Source: Flavobacterium sp.
Lineage (GTDB): Bacteria; Bacteroidota; Bacteroidia; Flavobacteriales; Flavobacteriaceae
Direction of reading: 5' to 3'
DNA: 64,000 nt
NCBI RefSeq assembly: GCF_017744675.1
Contig: NZ_JAGIAV010000004.1
Location: 1-64,000 of the forward strand
Under the pieces are notes generated by a model. That model was not told where the DNA came from. It ran no database searches and saw only the letters and a list, made by a program, of their open reading frames with translations. Shown here in pieces: positions 25,855 through 34,020 of the stretch. The position numbers were made by a program, and so were the translations under genes. Every line of letters begins with the position of its first letter. The stretch's first letter is position 1.

Positions 25855-25973
25855 CAGTCCTTTTGGCAGAGAAGAGTTTCCATTAGGAATCAACCATTTA
25901 TGTAAAACAACTTCTGTATTTTCTATCGCATAGAGAAACTCGAGAAAAACAGAATACAAATTTTTTTATCAGC

Positions 25974-27749
25974 ATGTCTGAACAATTAAAATCACAAGAA
26001 GAGTTTTTAGCAAATTTTAACTGGCACAACTTCCAAGAAGGAATCGATGCAGTTGATGAGAAAAACTTGCAAGAGTTTGAAGAACTAGTATCTAAAACTT
26101 TCATCGCTACAGATCAAGAAGAAGTAGTTGAAGGAGTTGTAGTTAGAATTACAGATAGAGACGTTATCGTTGATATCAATGCTAAATCTGAAGGTGTTAT
26201 TTCTTTAAACGAATTCCGTTACAACCCAAACTTAAAAGTAGGTGACAAAGTAGAAGTATTAATCGACATCCGTGAGGATAAAACAGGTCAATTAGTATTA
26301 TCTCACAGAAAAGCACGTACTATCAAATCTTGGGATAGAGTTATTGCAGCTAATGAAACTGGAGAAATCGTTAACGGTTTTGTTAAATGTAGAACTAAAG
26401 GAGGTATGATTGTTGACGTATTCGGAATCGAAGCGTTCTTACCTGGATCTCAAATTGACGTTAAGCCAATTAGAGACTACGATGTATATGTAAACAAAAT
26501 GATGGAATTCAAAGTGGTAAAAATCAACCACGAATTCAAAAACGTTGTTGTATCTCATAAAGCTCTTATCGAGGCTGATATTGAAGTACAGAAAAAAGAG
26601 ATCATCGGTCAATTACAAAAAGGACAAGTATTAGAAGGTGTTGTTAAAAACATTACTTCTTATGGTGTGTTCATTGACTTAGGTGGTGTTGACGGATTAA
26701 TTCACATTACTGACCTTTCTTGGAGTAGAATCAACCACCCAAGTGAAGTTCTTGAATTAGACCAAAAATTAAACGTTGTAATCCTTGATTTCGATGATGA
26801 GAAAACAAGAATTCAATTAGGATTGAAACAATTAAACGCTCACCCATGGGATGCTTTAGATGCTAACTTAACTGTTGGTGATAAAGTTAAAGGTAAAGTA
26901 GTTGTAATCGCTGATTACGGTGCATTTATCGAAGTTGCTGAAGGTGTTGAAGGTTTAATTCACGTTTCTGAAATGTCATGGTCAACTCACTTACGTTCTG
27001 CTCAGGACTTCGTGAAAGTTGGAGACGTTGTTGAAGCAGTTATCTTAACTCTAGACAGAGACGATCGTAAGATGTCATTAGGTATCAAACAATTGACTCA
27101 AGATCCATGGACTGACATTACTTCTAAATACCCAGTAGGTTCTAAACATACAGGTATCGTTAGAAACTTCACAAACTTTGGTATTTTCGTAGAATTAGAA
27201 GAAGGAATTGATGGATTAATCTACATCTCTGACTTATCTTGGACTAAGAAAATTAAACACCCATCTGAGTTTGTAAACGTTGGTGAAAAACTTGATGTTG
27301 TTGTATTAGAATTAGATGTTGAAGGACGTAAATTATCTTTAGGTCACAAACAAACTACTGCTAATCCTTGGGATCAATACGAAGATTCTTTCGCTGTAGG
27401 AACTATCCACAATGGTGAGATTTCTGAAATCGTTGACAAAGGAGCTACTGTAGAATTCGGAGATGATATCGTTGCTTTCATTCCTACTCGTCACCTTGAA
27501 AAAGAAGACGGAAAGAAATTGAAAAAAGGTGATACAGCTGATTTCAAAGTAATTGAATTCAACAAAGAATTCAAAAGAGTAGTTGCTTCTCACACTGCTA
27601 TCTTCAGAGAAGAAGAAGAGAAAAACGTGAAAGCTGCTGCTGAAACTACTACATCTGCATCTACTAACGCACCAGCTGCGACTTTAGGAGATAACAATGA
27701 TGTATTAGCTGCTTTAAAAGCTAAAATGGAAAAAACTGAGAAAAAATAA
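25974..27749 (+). CDS. rpsA: 30S ribosomal protein S1
   Basis: This 591-residue protein has tandem S1 (OB-fold) domains beginning at about residue 50; repeats carry signatures such as GVFIDLGGVDGLIHITDLSW, GAFIEVAEGVEGLIHVSEMSW and GIFVELEEGIDGLIYISDLSW. S1 binds mRNA on the 30S subunit, and is especially important in Bacteroidota, whose genes mostly lack Shine-Dalgarno sites. An Ala/Thr-rich linker and charged tail end the protein. It is monocistronic with its own promoter, long leader and terminator. The codons are noticeably more uniform (for example frequent AAC, CAC, GTT) than in its neighbours, as expected of a highly expressed gene. Confidence 0.97.
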   Translation: MSEQLKSQEEFLANFNWHNFQEGIDAVDEKNLQEFEELVSKTFIATDQEEVVEGVVVRITDRDVIVDINAKSEGVISLNEFRYNPNLKVGDKVEVLIDIREDKTGQLVLSHRKARTIKSWDRVIAANETGEIVNGFVKCRTKGGMIVDVFGIEAFLPGSQIDVKPIRDYDVYVNKMMEFKVVKINHEFKNVVVSHKALIEADIEVQKKEIIGQLQKGQVLEGVVKNITSYGVFIDLGGVDGLIHITDLSWSRINHPSEVLELDQKLNVVILDFDDEKTRIQLGLKQLNAHPWDALDANLTVGDKVKGKVVVIADYGAFIEVAEGVEGLIHVSEMSWSTHLRSAQDFVKVGDVVEAVILTLDRDDRKMSLGIKQLTQDPWTDITSKYPVGSKHTGIVRNFTNFGIFVELEEGIDGLIYISDLSWTKKIKHPSEFVNVGEKLDVVVLELDVEGRKLSLGHKQTTANPWDQYEDSFAVGTIHNGEISEIVDKGATVEFGDDIVAFIPTRHLEKEDGKKLKKGDTADFKVIEFNKEFKRVVASHTAIFREEEEKNVKAAAETTTSASTNAPAATLGDNNDVLAALKAKMEKTEKK

Positions 27750-27772
27750 TTCTTAGATTCCTATAAAAAGAG

Positions 27773-27801
27773 AGTCCCACAGCGATGTGGGACTTTTTTT
27801 G
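27773..27801 (+). terminator. terminator of rpsA
   Basis: AGTCCCACA (27773-27781) pairs with TGTGGGACT (27786-27794) around loop GCGA, followed by T7. The hairpin sequence recurs almost unchanged after the next gene at 30331. Confidence 0.9.
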
Positions 27802-27841
27802 TTTTATATTTTTATATTTTAAGAAGTTTTAACAAATAAAG

Positions 27842-27871
27842 TTGTGTTATTACCTCAAAAAGTTATTTTTG
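27842..27871 (+). promoter_or_regulatory. promoter of the LRR cargo gene (TTG-N19-TATTTTTG)
   Basis: TTG at 27842-27844 and TATTTTTG at 27864-27871 are spaced by 19 bp. Transcription would start near 27878, after the upstream ATG at 27873, which decides the true start in favour of 27888. Confidence 0.75.
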
Positions 27872-27887
27872 TATGAAAATACCACTT

Positions 27888-30323
27888 ATGAAGAAACTTT
27901 ACTTTTTGCTTATAGCTTTATGCTTTTTTAATCATTTACAATCTCAAATAATTAATTTTCCTGATCCTAAATTTAAATGGTGGTTATTACTTACAAGTTA
28001 TGGAGCTACTATAGCAAGTGATGATAATGGTAATTATATTAAAATTGATGCGAATAATGATGGAGAAATTGAAATGAGTGAAATTTCAAATATTACTTCT
28101 TTGTATTTAGCATCTACAGATTTTTTATCTATTGAAGGTATTTCAAATTTCAAATCATTGAAAAATTTGACAATAAAAGAAAGTAAAATGACTAGTATAA
28201 ATCTAAGAGACCTTCCAAATCTTATTAAATTTACCTGCGACAAGAACAAAGAACTACTTTCACTTGAAATACACGGATTATCTAATCTTGAAAATTTAGC
28301 TTTCACAAATAATTTAAACCTTTCATCATTTAATTATAGTGGATTATCTAAACTAAAAGAAATAAATGGCGCATATAATAAATTTACTTCATATGATTTT
28401 ACAAATTTAACAGAACTTGAAAGAATTATTTGTACTAATAATGAATTAAAATCACTTAAAGTTTCTAATTTATCAAAATTAAAAGAACTATATTTTGATG
28501 ATAATCAAATAGAAACGATAGATTTTTCTGGACTTATAAATCTTGAAATTCTTTCTTTTAGCAGAAATTTGATCAGAACGCTTAATCTACAAGATTTATC
28601 AAATCTTGACGGTCTTTACTGTCTCGAGAATAAAATTGAAAGCTTAGACTTAAGCAAACTAAAAAAGTTGTCTGCTTTAAATTGTAGAAATAACCAGTTG
28701 CTTACGTTAGATATTTCTTCAAATACTAAACTCAATATAGTTGATTGTTCATATAATAAGTTGACTTCATTGTTTTTCAAAAATGGACTGGAAATGGGAT
28801 GGAATGTTAATTTAGATCACAATCCAAACTTAAAATACGTTTGTATTGAAGAAGGAAAGAGAAATTTTGACGTTTTTATAGGAAACGCAATAGATCACGC
28901 GGTAGATATTGGAGATAAAAGTAAGATTGTAGTCAACTCTTATTGTTCGTTTTTGAGCGGAGGTGATAATTATGAAATGAAAGGGAATGCAAGATTTGAT
29001 AGTGATAACAATGGATGCGATTTGTCTGATTTTAGTTACCCTAACTTTCAGTTAAGAGTTGTATCTGCAAAAAATGTTACAGAAAAATTCATTTCAAATC
29101 TTTTTGGAAATTATTCTATTTCTCTAACTCCAGGTGATTATTCTGTAGTCCCTGTAATTGAAAATCCAAGCTACTTTTTAGTTTCCCCTAGTCAGTTTAA
29201 TGTTAGTTTTCCTAGTCAGACAAGTCCATCTATACAAAACTTTTGCCTTACATCTGTGGGTAATCATTCTGACCTAGAAATTACATTGTTGCCAATTTCA
29301 AGTGCTGTACCTGGTTTTGATTCCACATATAAAATTGTATTTAAAAATAAAGGAAATAAAGTAAAATCGGGATCTGTTAATTTAAATTTTAATAGTAAAA
29401 TCCTAAATTATGTGTTTTCTAATACAACTACGAGTAATCAGAATGGTGATCAGATTACTTGGGATTTTATTAATTTAAGGCCTTTTGAAAGCAAAGAAAT
29501 TACTTTAACGCTAAAATTAAACAAACCAACAGAAATCCCAGCCGTTAATAATGGAGATATTTTAAAATTTACGGCCATAATTTCATCACCAGATATGGAT
29601 GAAACGCCTTTTGATAATACTTTTACGCTAAATCAGACTGTGGTAGGTTCTTATGATCCAAACGATAAAACCTGTTTAGAAGGAACAGTTATAACACCAA
29701 GTTTAATTGGTGAATATGTACATTATATGATTCGTTTTGAAAATACAGGAACTTATCAAGCGCAAAACATAGTAGTAAAAGATATGATTGATTTATCTAA
29801 ATTTGATATTTCAACTTTAATTCCAACAAGTTCGAGCCATTCTTTTGTAACTAAAATTTCAGAAGGAAATAAAGTAGAATTTATATTCGAAAATATAAAT
29901 CTGCCTTTTGATGATGCTACCAATGATGGTTATATAGCCTTTAAAATAAAGACAAAACCAACTTTAGTAGTTGGAGATTCGTTTACTAACGACGCAAATA
30001 TTTATTTTGATTATAATTTTCCGATTTTGACTAATAAGGCGACTTCGACATTTAAAACTGTTTTATCAACTGAGGATTTTAATTTCTCTAGATATTTGAA
30101 TTTGTATCCAAATCCAGCAAGTCAAGTTTTGAATATTTCGCAGAACGACAGTATCGAGATACAATCATTTGAAATTTATGACATTTTAGGTCAATTAGTA
30201 ATTGCAGTTCCAAACGCAAAAACAACTTCTAATATTGATATTTCAAAGCTTAGAACTGGCAATTATTTTATAAAAGTAAAATCAGACAAAGGAAGCTCAA
30301 GTATGAAATTCATTAAGAATTAA
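27888..30323 (+). CDS. secreted leucine-rich-repeat protein with T9SS sorting domain
   Basis: This 811-residue protein has a signal peptide (LYFLLIALCFFNHLQSQ), a run of about ten bacterial leucine-rich repeats (residues roughly 60-310; LKELYFDDNQIETIDFSGLINLEIL type), then beta-sandwich domains of the DUF11/DUF7619 type (VGSYDPNDKTCLEGT; YMIRFENTGTYQAQNIVVKDMID), and a type A C-terminal T9SS sorting domain (LYPNPASQVLNI ... GNYFIKVKS). It should cross the outer membrane through the type IX system that includes PorQ. The start at 27888 was chosen because the promoter -7 box overlaps the upstream ATG. Its ligand is unknown; adhesion is plausible. Confidence 0.9.
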   Translation: MKKLYFLLIALCFFNHLQSQIINFPDPKFKWWLLLTSYGATIASDDNGNYIKIDANNDGEIEMSEISNITSLYLASTDFLSIEGISNFKSLKNLTIKESKMTSINLRDLPNLIKFTCDKNKELLSLEIHGLSNLENLAFTNNLNLSSFNYSGLSKLKEINGAYNKFTSYDFTNLTELERIICTNNELKSLKVSNLSKLKELYFDDNQIETIDFSGLINLEILSFSRNLIRTLNLQDLSNLDGLYCLENKIESLDLSKLKKLSALNCRNNQLLTLDISSNTKLNIVDCSYNKLTSLFFKNGLEMGWNVNLDHNPNLKYVCIEEGKRNFDVFIGNAIDHAVDIGDKSKIVVNSYCSFLSGGDNYEMKGNARFDSDNNGCDLSDFSYPNFQLRVVSAKNVTEKFISNLFGNYSISLTPGDYSVVPVIENPSYFLVSPSQFNVSFPSQTSPSIQNFCLTSVGNHSDLEITLLPISSAVPGFDSTYKIVFKNKGNKVKSGSVNLNFNSKILNYVFSNTTTSNQNGDQITWDFINLRPFESKEITLTLKLNKPTEIPAVNNGDILKFTAIISSPDMDETPFDNTFTLNQTVVGSYDPNDKTCLEGTVITPSLIGEYVHYMIRFENTGTYQAQNIVVKDMIDLSKFDISTLIPTSSSHSFVTKISEGNKVEFIFENINLPFDDATNDGYIAFKIKTKPTLVVGDSFTNDANIYFDYNFPILTNKATSTFKTVLSTEDFNFSRYLNLYPNPASQVLNISQNDSIEIQSFEIYDILGQLVIAVPNAKTTSNIDISKLRTGNYFIKVKSDKGSSSMKFIKN

Positions 30324-30330
30324 ATAAAAT

Positions 30331-30357
30331 GTCCCACAGAGATGTGGGACTTTTTTG
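30331..30357 (+). terminator. terminator of the LRR gene
   Basis: GTCCCACA pairs with TGTGGGAC (30331-30338 with 30343-30350) and T6 follows. It is nearly identical to the rpsA terminator 2.5 kb upstream. Confidence 0.88.
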
Positions 30358-30421
30358 TTAGTTAGTTTTGCCGCGAAGACACAATGACGCAAAGATTTTT
30401 TTTATTTATTGTATGTTGAAA

Positions 30422-30949
30422 TTACTTTGAAGCTAATAATTTTGATTCTTCGGGAGAAAATTCATTGACAATAGCATAAGTGTCAATTTTTGCAATTGCC
30501 ATCTCGTCTAAAATGTCAACTAGATTTTTAAAATTGCTTTTTTTGCTAGGTTTAATAATTACCACCATTCCTCTTCCTGGTCTTCCTAATCGAGCAGAGT
30601 AATCTAGCATATTTTTATTTTGCTTAGAAAGCTCTTTCCTGATTCCATCTTTTCCGTATTCTAACTTTTTCGGAGCAACTTTTGGTATTTCTAATAATCC
30701 CATATAAGATACTATTTTGTTGTCTCCTCCAAGTAAAATGGTGTAAGATATGTTTTCTCCACAACCGCCTGTCCATCCACAGGTGTAGGCATCATAATCT
30801 GGTAAACTTAAATCCATAACTTTAGATTTTCTCAATTCTATTGTAATCATAAAAAATATAATCAGCAGAAAAGAAACACTCACCATTGCAGTTAAATCTA
30901 CTCTTGAACTTAACTTCTTGCTTCTGATTTTTTGAGGTAAATTTTTCAT
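30422..30949 (-). CDS. ExbD/TolR-like protein, third of three
   Basis: This 175-residue protein has a short basic cytosolic N-terminus (KIRSKKLSSRVDL), one membrane helix (SVSFLLIIFFMITIEL, about residues 25-40) and a periplasmic domain, as in ExbD/TolR proteins that couple proton flow to TonB-type transport. The RVDLTAMVS motif aligns with the family's DMTPMVD, but the Asp that carries protons in the membrane helix is Ser. No exbB or tonB gene is nearby. It ends the three-gene array at 11 bp spacing, so its function may not be proton-coupled. Confidence 0.72.
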   Translation of the reverse strand: MKNLPQKIRSKKLSSRVDLTAMVSVSFLLIIFFMITIELRKSKVMDLSLPDYDAYTCGWTGGCGENISYTILLGGDNKIVSYMGLLEIPKVAPKKLEYGKDGIRKELSKQNKNMLDYSARLGRPGRGMVVIIKPSKKSNFKNLVDILDEMAIAKIDTYAIVNEFSPEESKLLASK

Positions 30950-30960
30950 AAACTTTATAT

Positions 30961-31488
30961 TTAATTTGAGGTTAGTAATTTTGATTCTTCTGGTGTAAAC
31001 TGAGGGACAATTGCATAAGAGCTTATATTAGCCATTTTTATCTCATCTAATATATCAACAAGATTTCCATAGTTAGATTTTTCTGTTGGTTTTATAATGA
31101 CCGTAACTCCTCTTCCTGGTTTGCCAAGTCTTGCTGAATATTCTAAAACCCTTTTATTTTTCTCCATTAGCTCTTTTCGTATTCCATTTTTCCCATAATT
31201 AACTTCTTTAGGGGCTTGTATAGGAAATGCTAGTAATCCATGGTAAGTTATTATTTTGTCGTTTTTATCAAGTAATAAAGTTAAAACAATATTTTCGTCA
31301 GATTTATTACATTCAGGCTCAGGACCGCAACCTCCTCTTCCAGAATATAGTTCCATAAGTTTCGGCTTAGATAATTCCCCAACAACCATAAAAAATATAA
31401 TCAACAAAAATGAAACACTGACCATTGCGGTTAAGTCTACTCTTAAACTTAGTTTTTTGCTTCTGACTTTCTTTGGTAAGTTTTTCAT
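30961..31488 (-). CDS. ExbD/TolR-like protein, second of three
   Basis: This 175-residue paralogue starts at the ATG at 31488, which gives the same MKNLPKKVRSKK opening as its neighbours; an in-frame TTG at 31509 is less likely. It has one membrane helix (SVSFLLIIFFMVVGEL) and a periplasmic C-terminal domain with GKPGRGVTVIIKPTEKSNYGNLVDILDE, shared with the other two. A Cys pair (GGCGPEPEC) follows the helix and could form a disulfide. The usual membrane Asp is again Ser. It is 27 bp after the first paralogue. Confidence 0.72.
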   Translation of the reverse strand: MKNLPKKVRSKKLSLRVDLTAMVSVSFLLIIFFMVVGELSKPKLMELYSGRGGCGPEPECNKSDENIVLTLLLDKNDKIITYHGLLAFPIQAPKEVNYGKNGIRKELMEKNKRVLEYSARLGKPGRGVTVIIKPTEKSNYGNLVDILDEIKMANISSYAIVPQFTPEESKLLTSN

Positions 31489-31515
31489 ACACTTTTGATT
31501 TAGATACAATTTCGA

Positions 31516-32037
31516 TTAATTAGAGGCTAGTAATTTTGATTCTTCTACAGTAAAATCGTCAACTATTGAATAGTTTTCAATTTTAGCAATTTTCATTTCA
31601 TCCACTATATTTACTAAACTGCCATAGTTTGAGTGTTTACTCGGTTTTATAATAACGACTACTCCGCTCATTGGTCTTCCTTCAGAAATCATATAATCGC
31701 GAACTTCTTTCTTTTTGCGGAATACTTCTTGTCTTATTTCATTTTCTTGAAATTTAAATTCTTTTGGTTTTTCCATCGGAAATTCTAACAAGCCTGAATA
31801 AGTAATTACCTTTCCGTTTTTATCTAACAATATTGTAAATAGCTGACCGACTTTGACACATCCAATATTTTCTATGCACGCATATTTTTCGGGTAAATAA
31901 AGGTTCTTTTTAGGGAGTGATAATTCGCTAGCAATCATAAAAAACGCAACTAGTAAAAAAGAAATACTTACCATTGCAGTTAAATCAACTCCTGAATTTG
32001 ATTTTTTATCTCTGACTTTTTGAGCTAAATTTTTCAT
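31516..32037 (-). CDS. ExbD/TolR-like protein, first of three
   Basis: This 173-residue protein opens the array. The layout is the same: basic N-terminus, membrane helix (SISFLLVAFFMIASEL), and a periplasmic domain with the conserved SGVVVIIKPSKHSNYGSLVNIVDEM and the closing EESKLLASN. Two Cys (CIENIGC) follow the helix at a place where the next paralogue also has a pair. GVDLTAMVS again lacks the membrane Asp. All three are probably co-transcribed from the 213-bp gap before the fasciclin gene. I infer recent tandem duplication. Confidence 0.72.
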   Translation of the reverse strand: MKNLAQKVRDKKSNSGVDLTAMVSISFLLVAFFMIASELSLPKKNLYLPEKYACIENIGCVKVGQLFTILLDKNGKVITYSGLLEFPMEKPKEFKFQENEIRQEVFRKKKEVRDYMISEGRPMSGVVVIIKPSKHSNYGSLVNIVDEMKIAKIENYSIVDDFTVEESKLLASN

Positions 32038-32250
32038 AATTGATGATTTTTGTATTTAAATTTAACAATAAAACAGAAGCGAAGATTAAATATTTTTAAA
32101 ATTTTTACAAAAAAATATAATATTCTAAAGTCTTGATTTTGTTGAATATTGATATGTCAAACAAATGTTTTTTGGAGGAAAATATTTTTAGTTTAAAACC
32201 AAAACAATTTTATCTGCGTAAATGAGCTTATAACTTAAAATCATTTAAAC

Positions 32251-32805
32251 ATGAAAACTAGAAAATTTTTAGCTCTTGCAGTTTTAGCTTTAGGATTTGC
32301 ATTTACATCAAATGCTCAAAAAACAGTAATGGTTGGTGGTGCAGCAATGTATCCGAATAAAAACATTATTGAAAATGCTGTCAATTCGAAAGACCATACC
32401 ACTTTGGTCGCTGCAGTAAAAGCGGCAGATTTAGTTGAAACGCTTAAAGGAGCTGGCCCGTTTACTGTATTTGCTCCAACAAACGCGGCATTTGATAAAT
32501 TGCCAAAAGGTACTGTAGAAACTTTATTGAAACCAGAGAACAAAAAGAAATTGCAAACTATCCTGACTTACCACGTTGTTGCCGGAAAATTAAATTCATC
32601 AGATATTGCAAAGGCAATTAAGGAAGGTAAAGGGAAAGCATCTTTTAAAACAGTTAGTGGCGGAACATTAACAGCTTGGATGAAAGGTAAAGATTTGTAT
32701 ATTACTGACGAAAATGGCAATAAAGCAAAAGTTACAATTGCTGATGTTAATCAATCTAATGGAGTGATTCACGTTGTAGATGCTGTTTTGCTTCCAAAAA
32801 ACTAA
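32251..32805 (+). CDS. secreted fasciclin (FAS1) domain protein
   Basis: This 184-residue protein has a signal peptide (LALAVLALGFAFTSNAQ) and a single FAS1 domain: FTVFAPTNAAFDKLPKG (H1 motif), LQTILTYHVVAGKL, and the closing NGVIHVVDAVLLP (H2 motif). Such proteins are exported adhesins or matrix proteins. Length and motifs are complete. It is monocistronic; a terminator of the AAATTCCAAATTCCAA type follows. Confidence 0.92.
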   Translation: MKTRKFLALAVLALGFAFTSNAQKTVMVGGAAMYPNKNIIENAVNSKDHTTLVAAVKAADLVETLKGAGPFTVFAPTNAAFDKLPKGTVETLLKPENKKKLQTILTYHVVAGKLNSSDIAKAIKEGKGKASFKTVSGGTLTAWMKGKDLYITDENGNKAKVTIADVNQSNGVIHVVDAVLLPKN

Positions 32806-32829
32806 ATATAATAGAAGTTCCAAATTTTA

Positions 32830-32875
32830 AAAATTCCAAATTCCAATTTAAGCTTGGAATTTGGAATTTTTATTT
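32830..32875 (+). terminator. 17-bp terminator, AAATTCCAA family
   Basis: A perfect 17-bp stem (32830-32846 with 32854-32870, loop TTTAAGC) lies between the convergent fasciclin and EamA genes, with T-rich tails, so it may serve both. Confidence 0.85.
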
Positions 32876-32889
32876 TGAGATTCTTCAGA

Positions 32890-33735
32890 TTATTTTTTAG
32901 CAGTCAACGTACTTCCCGCAGAAGCTATTACAACACAAATAACAGCAAGAATTTCGTGGAAACTTAAGTTCTCATGAAGAAATATAAAAGCACAAATGCA
33001 TGCAGCTGCCGGCTCTAAGCTCATTAAAATGCTAAAAGTGCGAGGTGGAAGTTTTCCTAAAGCTTTCATTTCTAAAGTAAACGGAATTGCACTAGACAAA
33101 AGGGCTAAAGCAACGCCCATTCCGAATAATTTTGGAGTAAGATGATTTAATCCGTTTTCTAGAAAACCAAATGGCAATACTAAAAGTGCGGCAAATAGCA
33201 TTCCTGTTGAAACAGCATAACCATCATTCATTATTTTAGAGATCTTGCCCCCTAAAACAATATAAGCGCTCCAAAAAGCTCCTGCCAAAAGCGCACATAA
33301 AATTCCAATAGGATCTAATCGATCATTTGTCCAAGGAGCAATTAATAAAATGCCAATTGCAGCCAATAAAACCCAACAATAATCGACCAAACGTTTTGAA
33401 CCTGCTATAGCCAAGACTAAAGGCCCAACAAATTCTAAAGTAACAGCTAAACCAATTGGAATTCTTTCTATTGCAAAATAGAAAATCAAATTCATAGCGC
33501 CCAAAGCCAAACCATAAGGAATTACAATTTTCCATTGCTGCGCAGTTACGGTTTTTGGATTAGGGCGATAAGCCAATGCTAAAATTAAAGCTGAAACTCC
33601 AATACGAATAGATGCTGTGCCAGCTGCTCCAATTTCAGGAAATAAAGTTTTTGCAATTGCAGCTCCACATTGCACGCTGATAATCGCTAATAATACTGCT
33701 GGAACAGGAGGTAGACCGCTTTCTCTGTTTTTCAT
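32890..33735 (-). CDS. EamA family (RhtA-like) exporter
   Basis: This 281-residue inner-membrane protein has ten hydrophobic segments in two EamA repeats. SVQCGAAIAKTLFP at the N-terminus, ALGAMNLIFYFAIERIPIGLAVTLEFVGPL and SSAIPFTLEMKALGKLPPRTFSILMSLEPA resemble RhtA, the threonine and homoserine exporter, so efflux of amino acids is the likeliest role; the substrate is not proven. It is separated by 58 bp from the downstream end of the 47-residue gene. Confidence 0.82.
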   Translation of the reverse strand: MKNRESGLPPVPAVLLAIISVQCGAAIAKTLFPEIGAAGTASIRIGVSALILALAYRPNPKTVTAQQWKIVIPYGLALGAMNLIFYFAIERIPIGLAVTLEFVGPLVLAIAGSKRLVDYCWVLLAAIGILLIAPWTNDRLDPIGILCALLAGAFWSAYIVLGGKISKIMNDGYAVSTGMLFAALLVLPFGFLENGLNHLTPKLFGMGVALALLSSAIPFTLEMKALGKLPPRTFSILMSLEPAAACICAFIFLHENLSFHEILAVICVVIASAGSTLTAKK

Positions 33736-33793
33736 AAAAAATGAGACAGAATTATAAAATATATTTCTGTCGAATAAATAAATGTATTCTTAA

Positions 33794-33937
33794 TTAATTG
33801 CCTAAAGCTCTTTTGGTAACATAGGCACGATAACCAATAATTGCCATTTGCCATTTCTTTGCTTTCGAAATATCTAAACCTTGTTTGGTAAAGCTCGGCA
33901 AAAGTAGTTTATTTAGTTTAGCTAATAATTTATACAT
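33794..33937 (-). CDS. small conserved protein, 47 residues
   Basis: The short frame encodes MYKLLAKLNKLLLPSFTKQ followed by GLDISKAKKWQMAIIGYRAYV and TKRALGN. It is basic, with an amphipathic N-terminal helix. Flavobacterial proteins of this type are often short orphan annotations, some called SsrA-binding protein, without evidence. A TATCTTTG box on the same strand (33954-33961) lies 16 bp upstream of the ATG. Coding status is supported by the box and the clean frame with a sensible length, but I could not compare homologues. Confidence 0.6.
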   Translation of the reverse strand: MYKLLAKLNKLLLPSFTKQGLDISKAKKWQMAIIGYRAYVTKRALGN

Positions 33938-33960
33938 GGTATATTTGTTTAGACAAAGAT

Positions 33961-33997
33961 AAACAAAAAAGACTTTGTGTTTGAAACAAAGTCTTTT
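33961..33997 (-). terminator. terminator of the serine hydrolase gene
   Basis: AAAAGACTTTGT (33967-33978) pairs with ACAAAGTCTTTT (33986-33997), and the minus-strand tail is T-rich. It stops the hydrolase transcript just before the 47-residue gene. Confidence 0.8.
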
Positions 33998-34020
33998 GAG
34001 CAGTAAAATGTAAAAGTATC

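Larger units (their letters stand above)
25598..25973. other. intergenic region between antitoxin and rpsA
   Basis: This 376-bp stretch without a gene holds, in order, the toxin-antitoxin terminator (25615-25654), the structured repeat (25687-25756), the rpsA promoter (25825-25854) and an rpsA leader of about 110 bases. The leader has an inverted GTTTC.CATTAGGAA-type patch and CGCATAGAGAAACTCGAG near 25929-25946, which could pair with GAGTTTC at 25874-25880 (five or more pairs) as an autoregulatory leader of S1. I see no coding sequence in it. Confidence 0.55.
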
